Below, piece by piece: positions 1 to 10,990 of a stretch of DNA of 41,878 bases. The DNA is taken from assembly GCF_000485595.1 (NCBI RefSeq), contig NW_014578222.1, positions 51,376 through 93,253 of the forward strand, given 5' to 3'. The position numbers and the translations under genes are program-made. Under the pieces are notes generated by a model. The model worked only from the letters and a program-made list of their open reading frames with translations. It did no database searches and was not told the origin of the DNA. The first letter of the stretch is position 1, and each line of letters opens with the position of its first letter. This stretch comes from Priapulus caudatus. Taxonomy: Eukaryota; Priapulida; Priapulimorpha; Priapulimorphida; Priapulidae.

Positions 1-2103
1 TTGAAAATAACACATTTACACTACGAATTACAATTATAGTGATATTGTGTTTTTCTTGAAAAACACGTCAAAATCATTAATTATCTACCGCTAATAAAAC
101 AAAACAATACATTTACAAATGGCGTATGGCATTTGTTATCTTGTTCTAAAGGTTTTCCACGCTTGCCACGACTCTCGCGTCTCGCGTTGCAGTGTGAGAC
201 TTTGTCTTGTTGTGCAGAATTAATTCATGACCACGTCGTTTCTCATCAAATATTATTTATATGTGGTTAGCCATCATAATATGCATAAATTACTGTGATG
301 TACAATAAATGTGTATGAATTTGAATTTTGTGATTGATTCTTATCCAATCAGCATCCTTGTGATGAAGTTCCTGTTATCGTAAGTTTTCTAATAGCTGCG
401 ATGTGTTTCTGTCAACGCTAGTCTCGCAACATTAGCATTAGTCGTAAGTGTTATCGTAGCATTAACTTTAGCATTAACTTTACGATGTTTCTGACAACGG
501 GCCCCTGGTCGCGAGAGTACGCGCACGCGCGACCGCGCGTGTGCGCGGGTCTTTGTCTGTGTGTAAGGAGATGTGATCTAAGTAAGATATTAAATGTTAT
601 ACAGTTTACCACACAAGTTTTGGATTTGGATCTACTTCATCATTTCTACATGAACACAACTTCCTGTTTACATTTTGGTTGCCGTAACAGTCCATAACCT
701 GGGTATCCCTTTGCGAACACAACGCAAGTTACTTTATTATTTTGACGGAGAGCGAGAGAGGGAGAGAGGGACGGAAAGAGCGAGTTCTGATGATGAAATG
801 GGAGCCAGGCTGCGCTAGCGCCGACGACGATGACGATGGCGACGAGGATCGGCTAGAGATCGTAGAGAAGGAGGACCGTTGCTGCCGCCGCGTCGGCAAG
901 GCTTGTCAACGGAGAGGAGAAGGACGAGAAAGGAAGAATAGATTCCGACGAAGGAAGAGAAAGATATGCAGTCACGCGAAAGGAACAAGAACGCAAGAGA
1001 TGAACGAGACGGAAATACTTAAAATGGGTATGTGAAGCAATCTTGTGTCGGCATTTATTTCGTAATTAAAGTGAAAACGTTAATTAAACGTTAATACTCA
1101 AGGGGTTTTCCTGTATACACCATGCAAGCATGCACCATAAGTTTTTTTTATCCCTTCTACCTGTTTTAGTTCAAAGGTGCATGTTATGTTATGCCGATGC
1201 TTATATTTGCAGAGCGGAACAATATTTATAATAATGAAGGCCGATACAGTTGTTTCACAAGCTTACCTGACATTGTATGTATGCATGTATGTATGTATGT
1301 AGGTTTATGTTTGTTTTATGTAAGTGGTATTTTGTTCATGATATATGCTTGTGACCGTTTTTTTGTGTGGAAAATCTTTCTCGTGAAACTTTGTTTAGAA
1401 ATTTGTGATCGTTTTCTTGAATTTGTGCTAACCAGTAGCGGTACGTTTCCACTATATTGTCAGACCGCTAAACACATTCTTCAATTAGAGTTTGATTATA
1501 GGCCAAAAACATTTCATCAAAAATGTTAAATCAGTTTTGCGTATTTTTGTTGGCTGTATGATGTATGATGGATGACGTATGATGGTTTTTGTTGGCTGTG
1601 TGATGTGTGGAAGTGACAAAGGTTGTCAGGCACGTCGGTGCTGTGTATTAATGCTCCTGTGTGCATGGGCTGTGTGCCCTGGGATTATGAAGATATAATC
1701 AGTCTCATGATATAAGTGAACACATAGCTAGAAACGTGGTTTCGGTAAATGCGTGTCGGTACACGAGTACGCCACTTACGTTACAGCATAAAAAAGACGC
1801 AAGAGTGAGAGTAATTGCAGCGATATCAGAATGTTCATGCCAAATGTGTTGAGTTTCTGACTTGTATTGTAATCGAACTTTATCGTTACTTGTTTTCTAC
1901 GCTTTATATGTGTTTTCTTATTGTATTTTGATTGTTGTTATGTTGGGTATTAATTGTGGGTTGTTTAATCGGACAGTAAGACGTTTCCTTCGTTGGGTTG
2001 AGTTAGGAAGATATTAAGGTAGTAATTTTTTGGAATTGTTTAGGTTTAGGTTGAAGTGTAGATCAGCGAGGACGCATAATCGATGACAGAGTAGTCATCG
2101 TTT
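1..2103. other. No gene recognised; AT-rich sequence with small repeats
   Basis: I see no conserved protein here. An open frame at 742-1035 (+) would encode a very acidic/basic low-complexity peptide (Asp run, Arg/Lys/Glu-rich) with no recognisable domain; it could be a remnant of a retroelement gag but this is not supported. There is a TGTA tetranucleotide run around 1274-1305 and a degenerate GATG-type run around 1557-1590. A 36-bp GC-rich segment at 505-540 recurs at 2402-2437. Confidence 0.5.
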
Positions 2104-2620
2104 TGGGGAAAAGGAAGATAATGTAACATGTGTTTTGCACGTGGCACATGGACTAGTCAGTGGAGCTAGACTACTAGTTGTTTTAGTCATAGTCTAGCTA
2201 GACAGAGTGTCGCGCATCTTGTGCGGCTAGATTGATGTTATAGGGAGAATAGTAAAAGTGTTTTATGTCGGCCGTTTCTAGGGTCATTGTGAAATGGGGG
2301 TAGGACGCGGTCTGTGAGAACGGTTACATGTGCGTTCAGGATGTGGTATGAGTTTTGGGGGGAATATAGAGAAGAAAGATGTAGAAAGGAGGATTCTGGT
2401 TCTGGTCGCGAGAGTACGCGCACGTGCGACTGCGCGTCGCGTCACCTATTCCCAGTACCTGCTGATTTCTTCACGCGTCGCATCAAGACGTTGTCACCGT
2501 TTGTCACCGCTTGTCAATTCAATACTGGCATAAGGTGCGACATGCGAAGCATCGCATTCTGTCGCCACCGTTTGCTGAATACAATAATAGTGTAATAAAG
2601 CAGAAATCATGAGAGCGGAA
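2104..2620 (+). mobile_element. Possible LTR with adjacent polypurine tract
   Basis: A purine run (GGGGAAAAGGAAG) at 2105-2117 lies just before TGTAACATGTG starting at 2122, the arrangement expected of a 3' LTR start. A poly(A)-type signal AATAAA sits near 2595. The start resembles that of another LTR-like segment at 16580 (TGTAACATSTGTTTTGCAC) and its next bases share CATGGACTAGTCAGT with 16040-16055. I cannot find the end of the LTR or a target-site duplication, so the boundary is a guess. Confidence 0.3.
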
Positions 2621-2859
2621 ATTAATATTGAAATGTAGGAATAGGGAGAGAGCATAGGTGATAGTGGCACGAGTATTAGAGAAATTAGTTAGAGGGACGA
2701 CGATTATAGAAGCGTCCAACAGCACATTGAATAATTAACATCGCAACGCTTAGAGGATTGGTAATTATGCCAACGGCAGATGGGCGATTAGTTTAGAGGG
2801 CACAGAAGGTGTTAGATTGTAGCGAGCACTCAGTCGATAAGGCTAAAATAATTAGCCAC

Positions 2860-3162
2860 TGTTACGAAGCAACGCATGCAGAATAAAAGTTACCAGGGAC
2901 AGTTTGGCAGCCAGCCAAGGGCCAAAGGGTTGGGTTTGGACACAGTCCAAACTGACGTAAGATAGACCAGGCGGTCCCTCGTCATACTAATGTCCGACGC
3001 CGAACCAATATGGGAGATGACTGAAGCGGCCGGTGAGGCGAGAAGGGACGCACCCGACGGTAAGGGCACGCCCAGAGGTATAAAAGACGATGCGAAGCGA
3101 GAACATGGCCAGTTACGACGACAGAGTGCTGTGCCAAATAAAACAACGTTTTACCTGTGACA
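2860..3162 (+). mobile_element. LTR-like segment (solo LTR candidate)
   Basis: The segment begins TGTTACGAAG and ends CTGTGACA, which fits TG...CA LTR ends. It carries a TATA-type box (GTATAAAAG, about 3077) and an AATAAA signal (about 3136) within 60 bases of each other, as in an LTR with a short R region. No target-site duplication is visible, so this is only a candidate. Confidence 0.35.
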
Positions 3163-3449
3163 ATCCTACTGTTTGCTTTATAACCGACTTGAATTTATTC
3201 AACGCTACAATAGCATTATCGCACATGTCATTTCACATTGACTCACCTGATGAACTTATGTCTATACCTGCCATCCCGCAACCCCGGCTCGATCACGTAG
3301 CCCCAACTGCTGAGGAAGAGAGAGAGAGAGGAGGGGGAGGAAGGGGGCAGTTTCCACGCACCCCACGAGAAATGTGAATACATGACATGATTATTGGCAG
3401 CCACCTTCTCAAAACACATTTGGGCACGTGGCTTTACGCTGCCCCAGGC

Positions 3450-3473
3450 ATGCAAACACACACACGTACGCAC

Positions 3474-3506
<33 letters not shown>

Positions 3507-3534
3507 GATACGCACGCACGCACGCACGCACGGA

Positions 3535-3565
<31 letters not shown>

Positions 3566-3722
3566 TAAGATACACACATGGAAGCATGAATGGATGGATA
3601 GTTGCATGGATTGATAGATATATTGATTGATAGGTAGATAGGTAGATTGATAGATAGAAAGCTTGATTGATTGCTAGATACACAGATAGATAGATAGATA
3701 GATGGATTGATTGATTGACTGA
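3450..3722. repeat. CA/GCAC microsatellite followed by GATA/GATT microsatellite
   Basis: 3450-3570 is CA dinucleotide mixed with GCAC tetranucleotide. 3598-3722 is GATA/GATT tetranucleotide. Long open frames on both strands here read only Thr-His, Cys-Val or Ile-Tyr repeats and are not genes. Confidence 0.9.
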
Positions 3723-4188
3723 CCATTCGCAGTTAGTTGATGCTTTCTTAATTCTGTGTACACACATGATTTATATCTCAATAAATGCTTAAAATGATAT
3801 TAAAAACATTGTAGGTTGTGCATTAGTGTACGGAGTTTGTTCTAATAAATATAAAACGCGAGCTATAACAAACTTCAGCAGTGAACCCGATTCCTGCAAA
3901 CTTTTAAATTATTACGGTTAGAAATGGCAGAAGAAAGAGGAAAAGGAGACCGACCGGGTCCCATGCGAAATTCTAGAGCAACTCTATTTGCATCGCTATG
4001 GCAACGGCATTGCCATGAAAGATATATTTGATTACAACTAGATCGCTGCCATGTAAAGTGTGCAAGTACTTCATTATCAAAGCAGAATCCAAGACAAATA
4101 TATTGCATGTAGAAAATTTTTGAAATTACACGAAAGTCTATCATTCATTTATTGGAAAAATACATATTAATTTCATAACGGCAATTCA
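3723..4188. other. Intergenic, nothing recognised
   Basis: AT-rich sequence with no conserved coding, no RNA gene and no clear repeat visible. It lies between the microsatellite and the left end of the TTAA-flanked element. Confidence 0.5.
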
Positions 4189-4192
4189 TTAA

Positions 4193-4213
4193 GGATACTC
4201 TCCACGTTGTGCA
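4193..4213 (+). repeat. Left terminal inverted repeat of the TTAA element
   Basis: 21 bp, from GGATACTC to TTGTGCA, preceded by TTAA at 4189-4192. It is identical to the reverse complement of 15728-15748. Confidence 0.75.
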
Positions 4214-5278
4214 CGGGTATTGCTCTAGTGAAGATTAAACGTTTATTGGCGAATGAATCGAATCAATCACTTGTTTTATTTATAGAGGAGATATATCTCT
4301 ATGTCAAGCCAAAAGATTTCATGCAATTTATAGCACCTAATTATGTTACCACACAAATTTTGAATTTTTATATAAAAATGGTATTTTGGATATTTCTCAA
4401 CTACCAGAAAGAGTGAGGATACAAATTTTTGTCACATGTTAAGCACAATATGGACCAAAATAGCGCGTCAGGATTTTTCTTTAATTTTTATATTTACCGA
4501 GAAAACTCGAAAAAACTGCTTAAAAATCAAATTGTGTTAAAATAGAAAATTTTAGCGAATAAAGAAGCATATCTAATAAAGTACGGCAGTTAATAACAAT
4601 CCCCGACGCGCTTTTTTACCACAATATGTTACGATTAAAACGAGTGTAAAATTAAATTAATCCGAGTTGTAATCACAGAGAAATATCCATTTATATATCG
4701 GCTACTATGTCAGAAATCGAAACGGAGAAATCAGCGTTTTTCTATTTTTCACAATGAGTGACTGCCTGTTTGCAAAATGGGTGAACGTATATGATATATC
4801 TATTGTTAGTACTTACTGCGACATATCCATGACTAGCTGACACCACTAAATTGGTAAAATGTTCCATGCACCTTGAGAAATTCTGAGAAATTACGAGGTT
4901 ACCATCGCAGAACGCGCGAACTCCTCTCATCCTGACGTCACAAAGCTAATATGTCAACAAACGCGCGCGATGTACCGCACTATATGGTAAGGTGTGTTGC
5001 GAGGTGTTAGAACTATTTTGGGCGTGGGATACTTGTTGGATCACTAGCAGATGTACATGAATGTACATGAATACGTGTAATTTTGGTTTTTAGTTTAGTG
5101 ATATAATTTTACGAAGCAACATTTTAAGTGATATCTATGTCTTACCATGAAACATATATTATTGTAAATATTATCAATTTCAGTTTTATAATGCCTGATG
5201 ATATCTTGTTTGCAAAATTTATTTTAATTGTAACGTTGTTAACACTAGTTTTGCAATAAACCTATTGCCCAGGTAACA
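4214..5278. other. AT-rich subterminal region, no gene recognised
   Basis: Short open frames only, none recognisable. A TGACGTCA-containing stretch (about 4934) has a counterpart near the other end (15561-15580), hinting at degenerate longer inverted termini, but the similarity is too weak to claim. Confidence 0.45.
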
Positions 5279-5516
5279 CTGAACGTCCAAAAAACGTTTT
5301 ATGGACGTTCTTTTTAGGTCCTGTTTCGTCTTCGTCCTTATCAAACGTTTTAAAAACGTTCTTAAAACGTTCATTTTGGACGTAACATTTCCCGCAAAAT
5401 TTAGGTTTTTTGCATACGTTTAAAAAACGTTCTTAGAACGTCCACTTTGGTCCAACATTTTCCGCTAAATTTAGGTTTTTTCGGACGTTTTAAGAACGTT
5501 TTTAGAACGTCCGATC
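5279..5516. repeat. AACGTT-palindromic repeat cluster (left)
   Basis: Dense short palindromes built from GGACGTT/AACGTCC and AACGTT half-sites. Two copies of a roughly 68-bp subunit are recognisable by the phrase AAATTTAGGTTTTTT at about 5398 and 5467. The same vocabulary returns at 10475-10867, so the two clusters flank the DUF4806 gene. Confidence 0.8.
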
Positions 5517-5574
5517 CTCTTCTTCATAATCAATATTCCCATGTACAGTTTAGACACACAAAAATGGATTTATA

Positions 5575-5765
5575 GATACTGGCGGATTCAAAGGGGACCT
5601 CCCCCAGTAATTTTTTGTTGTTATCCCCCTCTGATATCAGTGATGATTTTTTTTGAGGTGGGGTGTATTTTTATTTTGCTTGTCAGCCAGGTTTTCTTAA
5701 AACAAAATGGATTCAAAATTGATTTATATACATTGGCGGATCCAAAGGGGAGGGAGGTGGCCCTC
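5575..5765 (+). repeat. Two copies of a short interspersed repeat (GGCGGATYCAAAGGGG)
   Basis: Copies at about 5579-5607 and 5733-5763 share the core GGCGGATYCAAAGGGG preceded by a similar ATTTATA stretch, about 154 bp apart. A pyrimidine/C-rich stretch follows at 5905-5938. No coding is seen. Confidence 0.6.
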
Positions 5766-5941
5766 TGCTCCCGCAAATCTGATTTTTTTGTAGACGCGCG
5801 GAGAGGCAATTTTAGGTAGAGATGGAGGTGTTTTTTTTTTGTTTGTTTGATTTTATGCTTGTTCGACAGCGAGACCCTTCGTAAGCCAGTGAGACCCTTT
5901 GTTTGCGGACCCCCCCTCTCCGCCCCCTCCCCCAGTTGGCA

Positions 5942-6080
5942 ACAGCACCTCGAGTCGACATCGAATATTGGTCGTTTTTAGAACATAACGTCGATTGATG
6001 TGATTTCGACGTCCGTGCGACATCAATCAACAAATGTTGCAGAGACATTTGATAGAAATCAAATGTCACCTCGACATCGA
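5942..6080. repeat. CGACATC/GATGTCG-rich degenerate palindromic repeat
   Basis: Repeated short words such as GTCGACATCG, CGTCGATTGATG, GACATCAATCAAC and CGACATCGAC appear on both strands, a palindromic interspersed repeat of a type different from the AACGTT clusters. No gene. Confidence 0.5.
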
Positions 6081-6996
6081 CAAGAAATCAAACATTGACC
6101 ACTTTTTGTTTTTAGTTAAAATTTAAATCAATTCTTATTATGTTGACTTCTTATGTTAATCATGTTAATTATGTTCATTATGTTATCTTCAATAAATACA
6201 TAATAAATAAATAGCTATGCATACGTCATATATGTTCATCGCACAGCAACCGCGCAACGCATTATGGGTAAAACGACGCCAGCGGAAAATAATCGGTAAG
6301 CAGAAATTATATTGTTATCATTACAAATCTAGCTAATCCATCGAATATACACATTATCAGTGTTTAAAAAACATACAAGAAGGCAAGTCAATATGTCTAC
6401 TATTGTTGTTGTATAGTATTTGTCGTGAAACGTGAGTAAACACAACAATATCTTGTATTTTCCTATTACATACATAATATCGCATATCACATGATGTACA
6501 GTATTACTATTAGCGACATTTGCTCTCAGCGACTTGAATTGAATTGATTGAAACACCCTATAGTTTGTTTGCTCTACATAATTACTGCATTCACCGATCA
6601 CACCTATGACACCACTTGCTACTGTAGGCCTATGTATAGTGTGGAATTAACACATGCTCCGACCAATTAGTTGTTAAATTACTTGTTAGTTTGTCATTCG
6701 TCGTTCAGTTTATGGGAACTTGGAATGACCTTGATTCAATTTCGAAATGTTTAGAAGTGTGTATATATAATGACTTGCATGTATGATGTTTTTAATACTA
6801 GCATATTGTCTTGAACCTAGGCGCTTTCTCGGTAACATATCCCAGTACGTAAGTACTTATCACGCAATACGGATACAGACACAATTTACACATCATTTAA
6901 AAAAATTCCTGAACATGAAATTTATATTTTACAATTTTCTCATGATTTAAGATGAGCACTATGTCATTGACATTCTCGTTTTTATCTTAAATCTAG
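6081..6996. other. Probable 5' region of the DUF4806 gene, first exon not identified
   Basis: Mostly AT-rich. A small ATG-containing segment at 6264-6295 ends in a good donor (CG|GTAAGC), but its phase does not fit the next candidate exon, so I do not call it coding; it could be a 5' UTR exon. Confidence 0.35.
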
Positions 6997-9900
6997 GATC
7001 TGTACAGCTACTGGCAGGGCCACAAACAATCGGCAAAGGCCAAGCGGCATGAGATGCCAGACAAGCAGGTATGGGGACGATATCGAGTAAGAATCCTCAA
7101 AGTGACTGGTAAGCTATATTAATAGATGTTATCCCAACCCTTATTACAACAGGTTTTTTTTTTTAGATTTGTTGCAAAACCAGTCTATGAATCGACACAC
7201 TGAAAGAACGAAAACAGTCGATGCATTCAAAAGTCTTTATTTATTTATTTATTTATTTATTTATATATTTTTGGTCAATTGGAATGGCTCCATATATTAT
7301 TATTATTATTATTAAATGGCAAAAGTACTTGTATTTTCAGATACGCTTCCTGAGTCTAGTTGGTGGACGAGATGTCCAGGCAACGGCTAAGCTGGTAATG
7401 AAGAAACTTGGATCGAATCATCTGTGGTCGCATTTTAACAGGCAAGGGAGGAAGGGGAAACTAGGGGTGAAGAAGACAAAGTTCTACCCCGTCATCATCA
7501 GTAAGTATTGAGATTAAGTAATTAGTACGATTACAATGGTCAACAATTTTTCAGAAGTTGTCTGCCTCTGGGATGAAAGATGCCAATTATTATAGATTTT
7601 GATGTGATGAATCCCAATATGCTTAAAATTGCTGGTTGGCTTCAATTTTTGAGATATTTATATATTTCCATTTCACATGCAATTGTATTGGCAATACTGT
7701 ACAGTTTCAGTATGAATTTTGGTCGGACAACTGTTTTATACAAGGTTTGGTCACTATAAAGCTTCTACTTCTCAATTCTCGGTCTGTATTAATTTTTACA
7801 GACACTTCATAGCACAACCCATGCGGTAGTCAGTAAGCATTGCTTTGTTATTGTCCTATTTTAGATGAAAAATAGAGATGGAATCTTTTTTTTAATCTCA
7901 TGTTGTATGGGGATCAAATACCCATCAGTACTTTTTGAAATTTAGGGAAGCAGAAATGTAATCATCAGATTTTAATTAATATAATAATAATAGTGCCGTT
8001 TTTATATAGCACTTAACACATGATCTGTCTCTAAGCGCTAATACAATACAGTAAGTATTATTACCCCTCGGTCAGGTACATTGGAAACCCGCCCAATAAT
8101 GACATTGATTTTGTTTATATATCAAGGTTACTATATGGTTAGCACCTGACAAATATTAAATTCAAATGTGAAGTGTTTAATAGAAATAAATGAAGCAAAA
8201 TTTTTGCCATACAGTTTATACAGCATGCTACAGAGCATGTACAAACATAAAATGAACTATACATGAAAACTAGAGCCAATAAACAATTTTAACCACTATA
8301 AAATTAGTCAAAAGTTGACACAAATCAAGCTAGAAGCAGTTTGGCTGTTGACCATTGTTATGTTATCTAAACTTCATTTCGCCGCTTCAATATGCTATTG
8401 ATCTCATGAAAGTTATATGCCCATCAGCATGATTGATTGGTATATTTAAACAAATAAAACTTGCCTCTGTTTTGATTCATCTTGAAACTGTGTCAGTTTA
8501 GTGCAGTAAACAGACTGCTTCATTCCAGTTTAATCCTAACTAAGCCGGGGGTGGATAATGCTTCCCCCTCGACGAATTTCCTGATTATTCCAGCGTGCGA
8601 AATTTTTTGATTGTGCGGCTCGATGACTTTTTTACTTTCAAGTCTTGCGCATCTTTTAAGATCATTTTTGTGAAATTCGGGTGTGCTGTTACAACGCTAC
8701 GCTACCTTTAGTGTATGCATGTCAGCTCTAAAACGTGATTTTGTGTACAAATTGTGTTTTTAGCATTAATTGATATAAATATATTTTAACTTTCAATGGC
8801 TGCAATTAATTCATTTTCGCATATTCAAGCTTCAAGTGCCTGCGAAAATTTTTTCCAAAAAACTAAAGCGAAAGGTTGAAAAACAAAGAAATTCGTAAAA
8901 CCAATAAATAACATAAGAAATCCATTTTTATACCAGAATTATTTTGATGAACAACTGTTAGGAATGCTACAAGAAATATTTACACCAAAAATTATCATTT
9001 TGAGACCTTTATTTAAAGATTTAGATTTCATGCATAAATTATCCTATTTAACCTGTTCACTACAGGAACCTGGTGACCCCTGTACAAAGTTTATGGAATT
9101 TTCAGTATCTCTTAGAGAATGGGTTAATCAATATAAAATAAAGAAAGTATTTTGGAAAAATTAATTGTACAGTCTTGTAGATCACTTCCCACTCTACAAT
9201 TGTGCAAATTTTTGCAGCGATCGATGGTCGAGATCTGAAGGGCCCCCCTCGCTGTATTAATGACTGAAACGTCCGAGCCTAGTTAGGGTTTAATTCGTTT
9301 TGAAGTACAAGTTTGTCTTTTAAATCACATTTTATGCCTTCAAAATTGAAATTTTTCTATCATAAGGAAACAAGTTAACAAAACTGGTAAACCACCATTT
9401 ATATAATGTTCTATTGGGTTTATGTCTTCGTTTTCAGGGGCATGTTTGAAGACCAATGCAGGTGCTAAGGAGGACGACATAGAGCAATGGATTGGGGATT
9501 TCCTGAAGCGAGCTGCCTTTTTCCCAGAGGAAAAAAATATAAGGTAAATCCAGTTCATATTTGTCGAGTGAATGTGGATTTCCATCACAAATAAAAAGTC
9601 AGAGCAAAATTGGTCAGAACATAAAACATTTAGGATATTACATTCTTTATAATATTTCGGTAATCACTATCATTGGCTCTTCAAATTGGCAACACAGGCC
9701 AGCAATGTGAAAGAATGGTGGGACAATCCATGTAAAACAACCAATTAGTTTGCAATTTGCCACCCGACCCCTCAGATTTAGCAAAAATTCTGGGATAACC
9801 CCTAAAAATATAGGTAAAGGTCACTTAAAACACAAAATGTTGGGGATCCTCCTAGATGGGACTAAGGTTGATCCATGACCTTGAAGTTGGCATATTTTTT

Positions 9901-10363
9901 AAATTCACAAAAAGGGAGCCCTCAATCAAATGAGTCGCACTTTGTTTCTTTTGTAATTCCTAAAAGAGGGCAAAGTCTACTACTATTGTACAAAATATGA
10001 TATGCTAACCCCCCCTTTTTAAGCTATAAGGCATTAATCATGGTTCCAAAATTTAGACATTGGAGATTTAACAGCAATTTTGGTCACCCTCGGCGCAATA
10101 AACTAATTTTATTTTGTAGACAGCAAAGGTCTGTAGATTTCCAGGAAAATTTAGCTGCAGTAGCTAGGCAATTTTCATTATTTACATTTCTCTGACTGCG
10201 CATGCTAAGGAAGCCTATAATTATTTAGCAACAAAAGGTATGTGTGTTTCTAAGTTTGGAATTTTGTTTGCTTGCCTTAAATTGCAGAAATCTGACAAGC
10301 AACGCTACAGGTGAAGGAGCTCGAGGTGAACCAGTCACAGATGAAGCTTCTGATGAAGACTAA
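6997..10363 (+). CDS. DUF4806-domain protein, spliced gene (3' four exons)
   Basis: Candidate exons: 6997-7068 (or to 7108), 7341-7500, 9438-9543 and 10288-10363, the last ending in TAA at 10361. Acceptors and donors are canonical (for example ATTTTCAG|ATACG, ATCA|GTAAGT, TTTTCAG|GGGC, AAG|GTAAAT, TTGCAG|AAATC). Exons 2 to 4 join in one frame. Exon 2 encodes the DUF4806 core (IRFLSLVGG..., then ...FNRQGRKGK), exon 3 its end (EDDIEQWIGDFLKRA), and exon 4 an acidic tail ending EASDED. The first listed exon reads DLYSYWQGHKQ..., but only its shorter donor (CAG|GTATGG) keeps frame with exon 2, so that join is uncertain and upstream exons are missing. The function of DUF4806 is unknown; related proteins are common and multicopy in invertebrates. 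It lies wholly within the TTAA-flanked element, and an intact frame suggests recent selection or recent arrival. Confidence 0.7.
7236..7267. repeat. TTTA microsatellite in intron
   Basis: Tandem TTTA units just upstream of the DUF4806 core exon. They keep the reading frame open upstream of that exon only by chance. Confidence 0.85.
7980..8100 (+). repeat. Degenerate interspersed repeat (AATAATAATAG...AGCGCT...TTATTACCCC)
   Basis: The pattern ATAATAATAATAGTGC, TATATAGCAC, CTCTAAGCGCTAATAC and TATTATTACCCC matches a very common short interspersed repeat of marine invertebrate genomes. I cannot name the family with certainty. Confidence 0.5.
8534..9289. mobile_element. MITE-like element with TTAA duplication, 756 bp
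   Basis: The left end reads TTAA then TCCTAACTAAGCC (8530-8546); the right end, read on the opposite strand, is TTAA then ACCCTAACTAGGC. These short imperfect inverted ends with TTAA on both sides fit a Kolobok- or piggyBac-type MITE. It sits in the second intron of the DUF4806 gene. The interior shows only a short unrecognised frame (8964-9164). Confidence 0.5.
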
Positions 10364-10414
10364 TATATACTTCAATTTTAATCAAACTTGGATAATAATG
10401 TAAATATGTTTGAT

Positions 10415-10420
10415 AATAAA
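10415..10420 (+). promoter_or_regulatory. Poly(A) signal of the DUF4806 gene
   Basis: AATAAA lies 52 bp after the TAA stop at 10361-10363, the expected place for the end of the transcript. Confidence 0.65.
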
Positions 10421-10474
10421 ATCACAAAAACAATCAAGTGTGTGTACCTAGCGTTTATTTAAAATACACCCTAT

Positions 10475-10867
10475 GTTGGACGTAAGTAAAACTTTTGTAG
10501 GACGTTCTAGAATGTTTAAAATGTTTGCTGCACATTCTTTCAACGTCTACAGGCGATTTTGGACGTTCTTAAAAGGTTCTAAATACGTTCTTAAAAGGTT
10601 TTCTGGACGTTCTAAATACGTTCTTAAAAGGTTTTCTGGACGTTCTAAATACGTTCTTAAAAGGTTTTCTGGACGTTCTAAATACGTTCTTAAAAGGTTT
10701 TCTGGACGTTCTACGTTCTTAAAAGGTTTTCTGGACGTTCTTAAAACGTTTAGAAAACGTTTTATAAACGTCCATTTGGACGTTTTAAAAACGTCCAAAA
10801 CCTTCCACAAATGGACGTTTTAAAAACGTCCATTTTGGACGTCCATGAAACCAATTGGAAACGTTTT
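10475..10867. repeat. AACGTT repeat cluster (right) with a 33-bp minisatellite
   Basis: About four tandem copies of a 33-bp unit (containing AAAAGGTTTTCTGGACG and TAAATACGTTCTT) occupy about 10570-10730, followed by palindromes of the form GGACGTTTTAAAAACGTCC. As 33 is a multiple of 3, long frames stay open on both strands; these are not genes. The gypsy element is inserted at its right edge, and the cluster continues at 15435-15460. Confidence 0.85.
10863..10867. repeat. Target-site duplication, left copy (GTTTT)
   Basis: GTTTT directly before the 5' LTR; the same five bases follow the 3' LTR at 15435-15439. Joining the flanks gives a normal stretch of the AACGTTTTAAAAA repeat, confirming the insertion. 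Confidence 0.75.
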
Positions 10868-10990
10868 TGTAATGATATGAATAGTTTAACATAATGATTT
10901 ACTGTACTTTATTAGGACCGCCCCCTATACCATGCTTGCGCACAACACATGCGCAGTGGTCAGTTGCTCGGCAGTGTTCGCCATATTGTA
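10868..10990 (+). repeat. 5' LTR, truncated
   Basis: It starts TGTAATGATATG and matches 15226-15348 base for base apart from three substitutions, then breaks off at CCATATTGTA and runs straight into gag sequence. Confidence 0.88.

Noticed and set aside
742-1035. Acidic/basic 97-codon frame as a gene
   Set aside because: Low complexity, no domain, no splice or regulatory support.
6264-6295. First coding exon of the DUF4806 gene (ATGGGTAAAACG...GTAAGC)
   Set aside because: Its phase (two bases over) puts the next candidate exon in a frame that soon stops; it might still be untranslated.
10473-10823. Repeat protein (SKYVLKRFSGR units)
   Set aside because: It is the translation of a 33-bp minisatellite in the AACGTT cluster, open on both strands; no start context or conservation.
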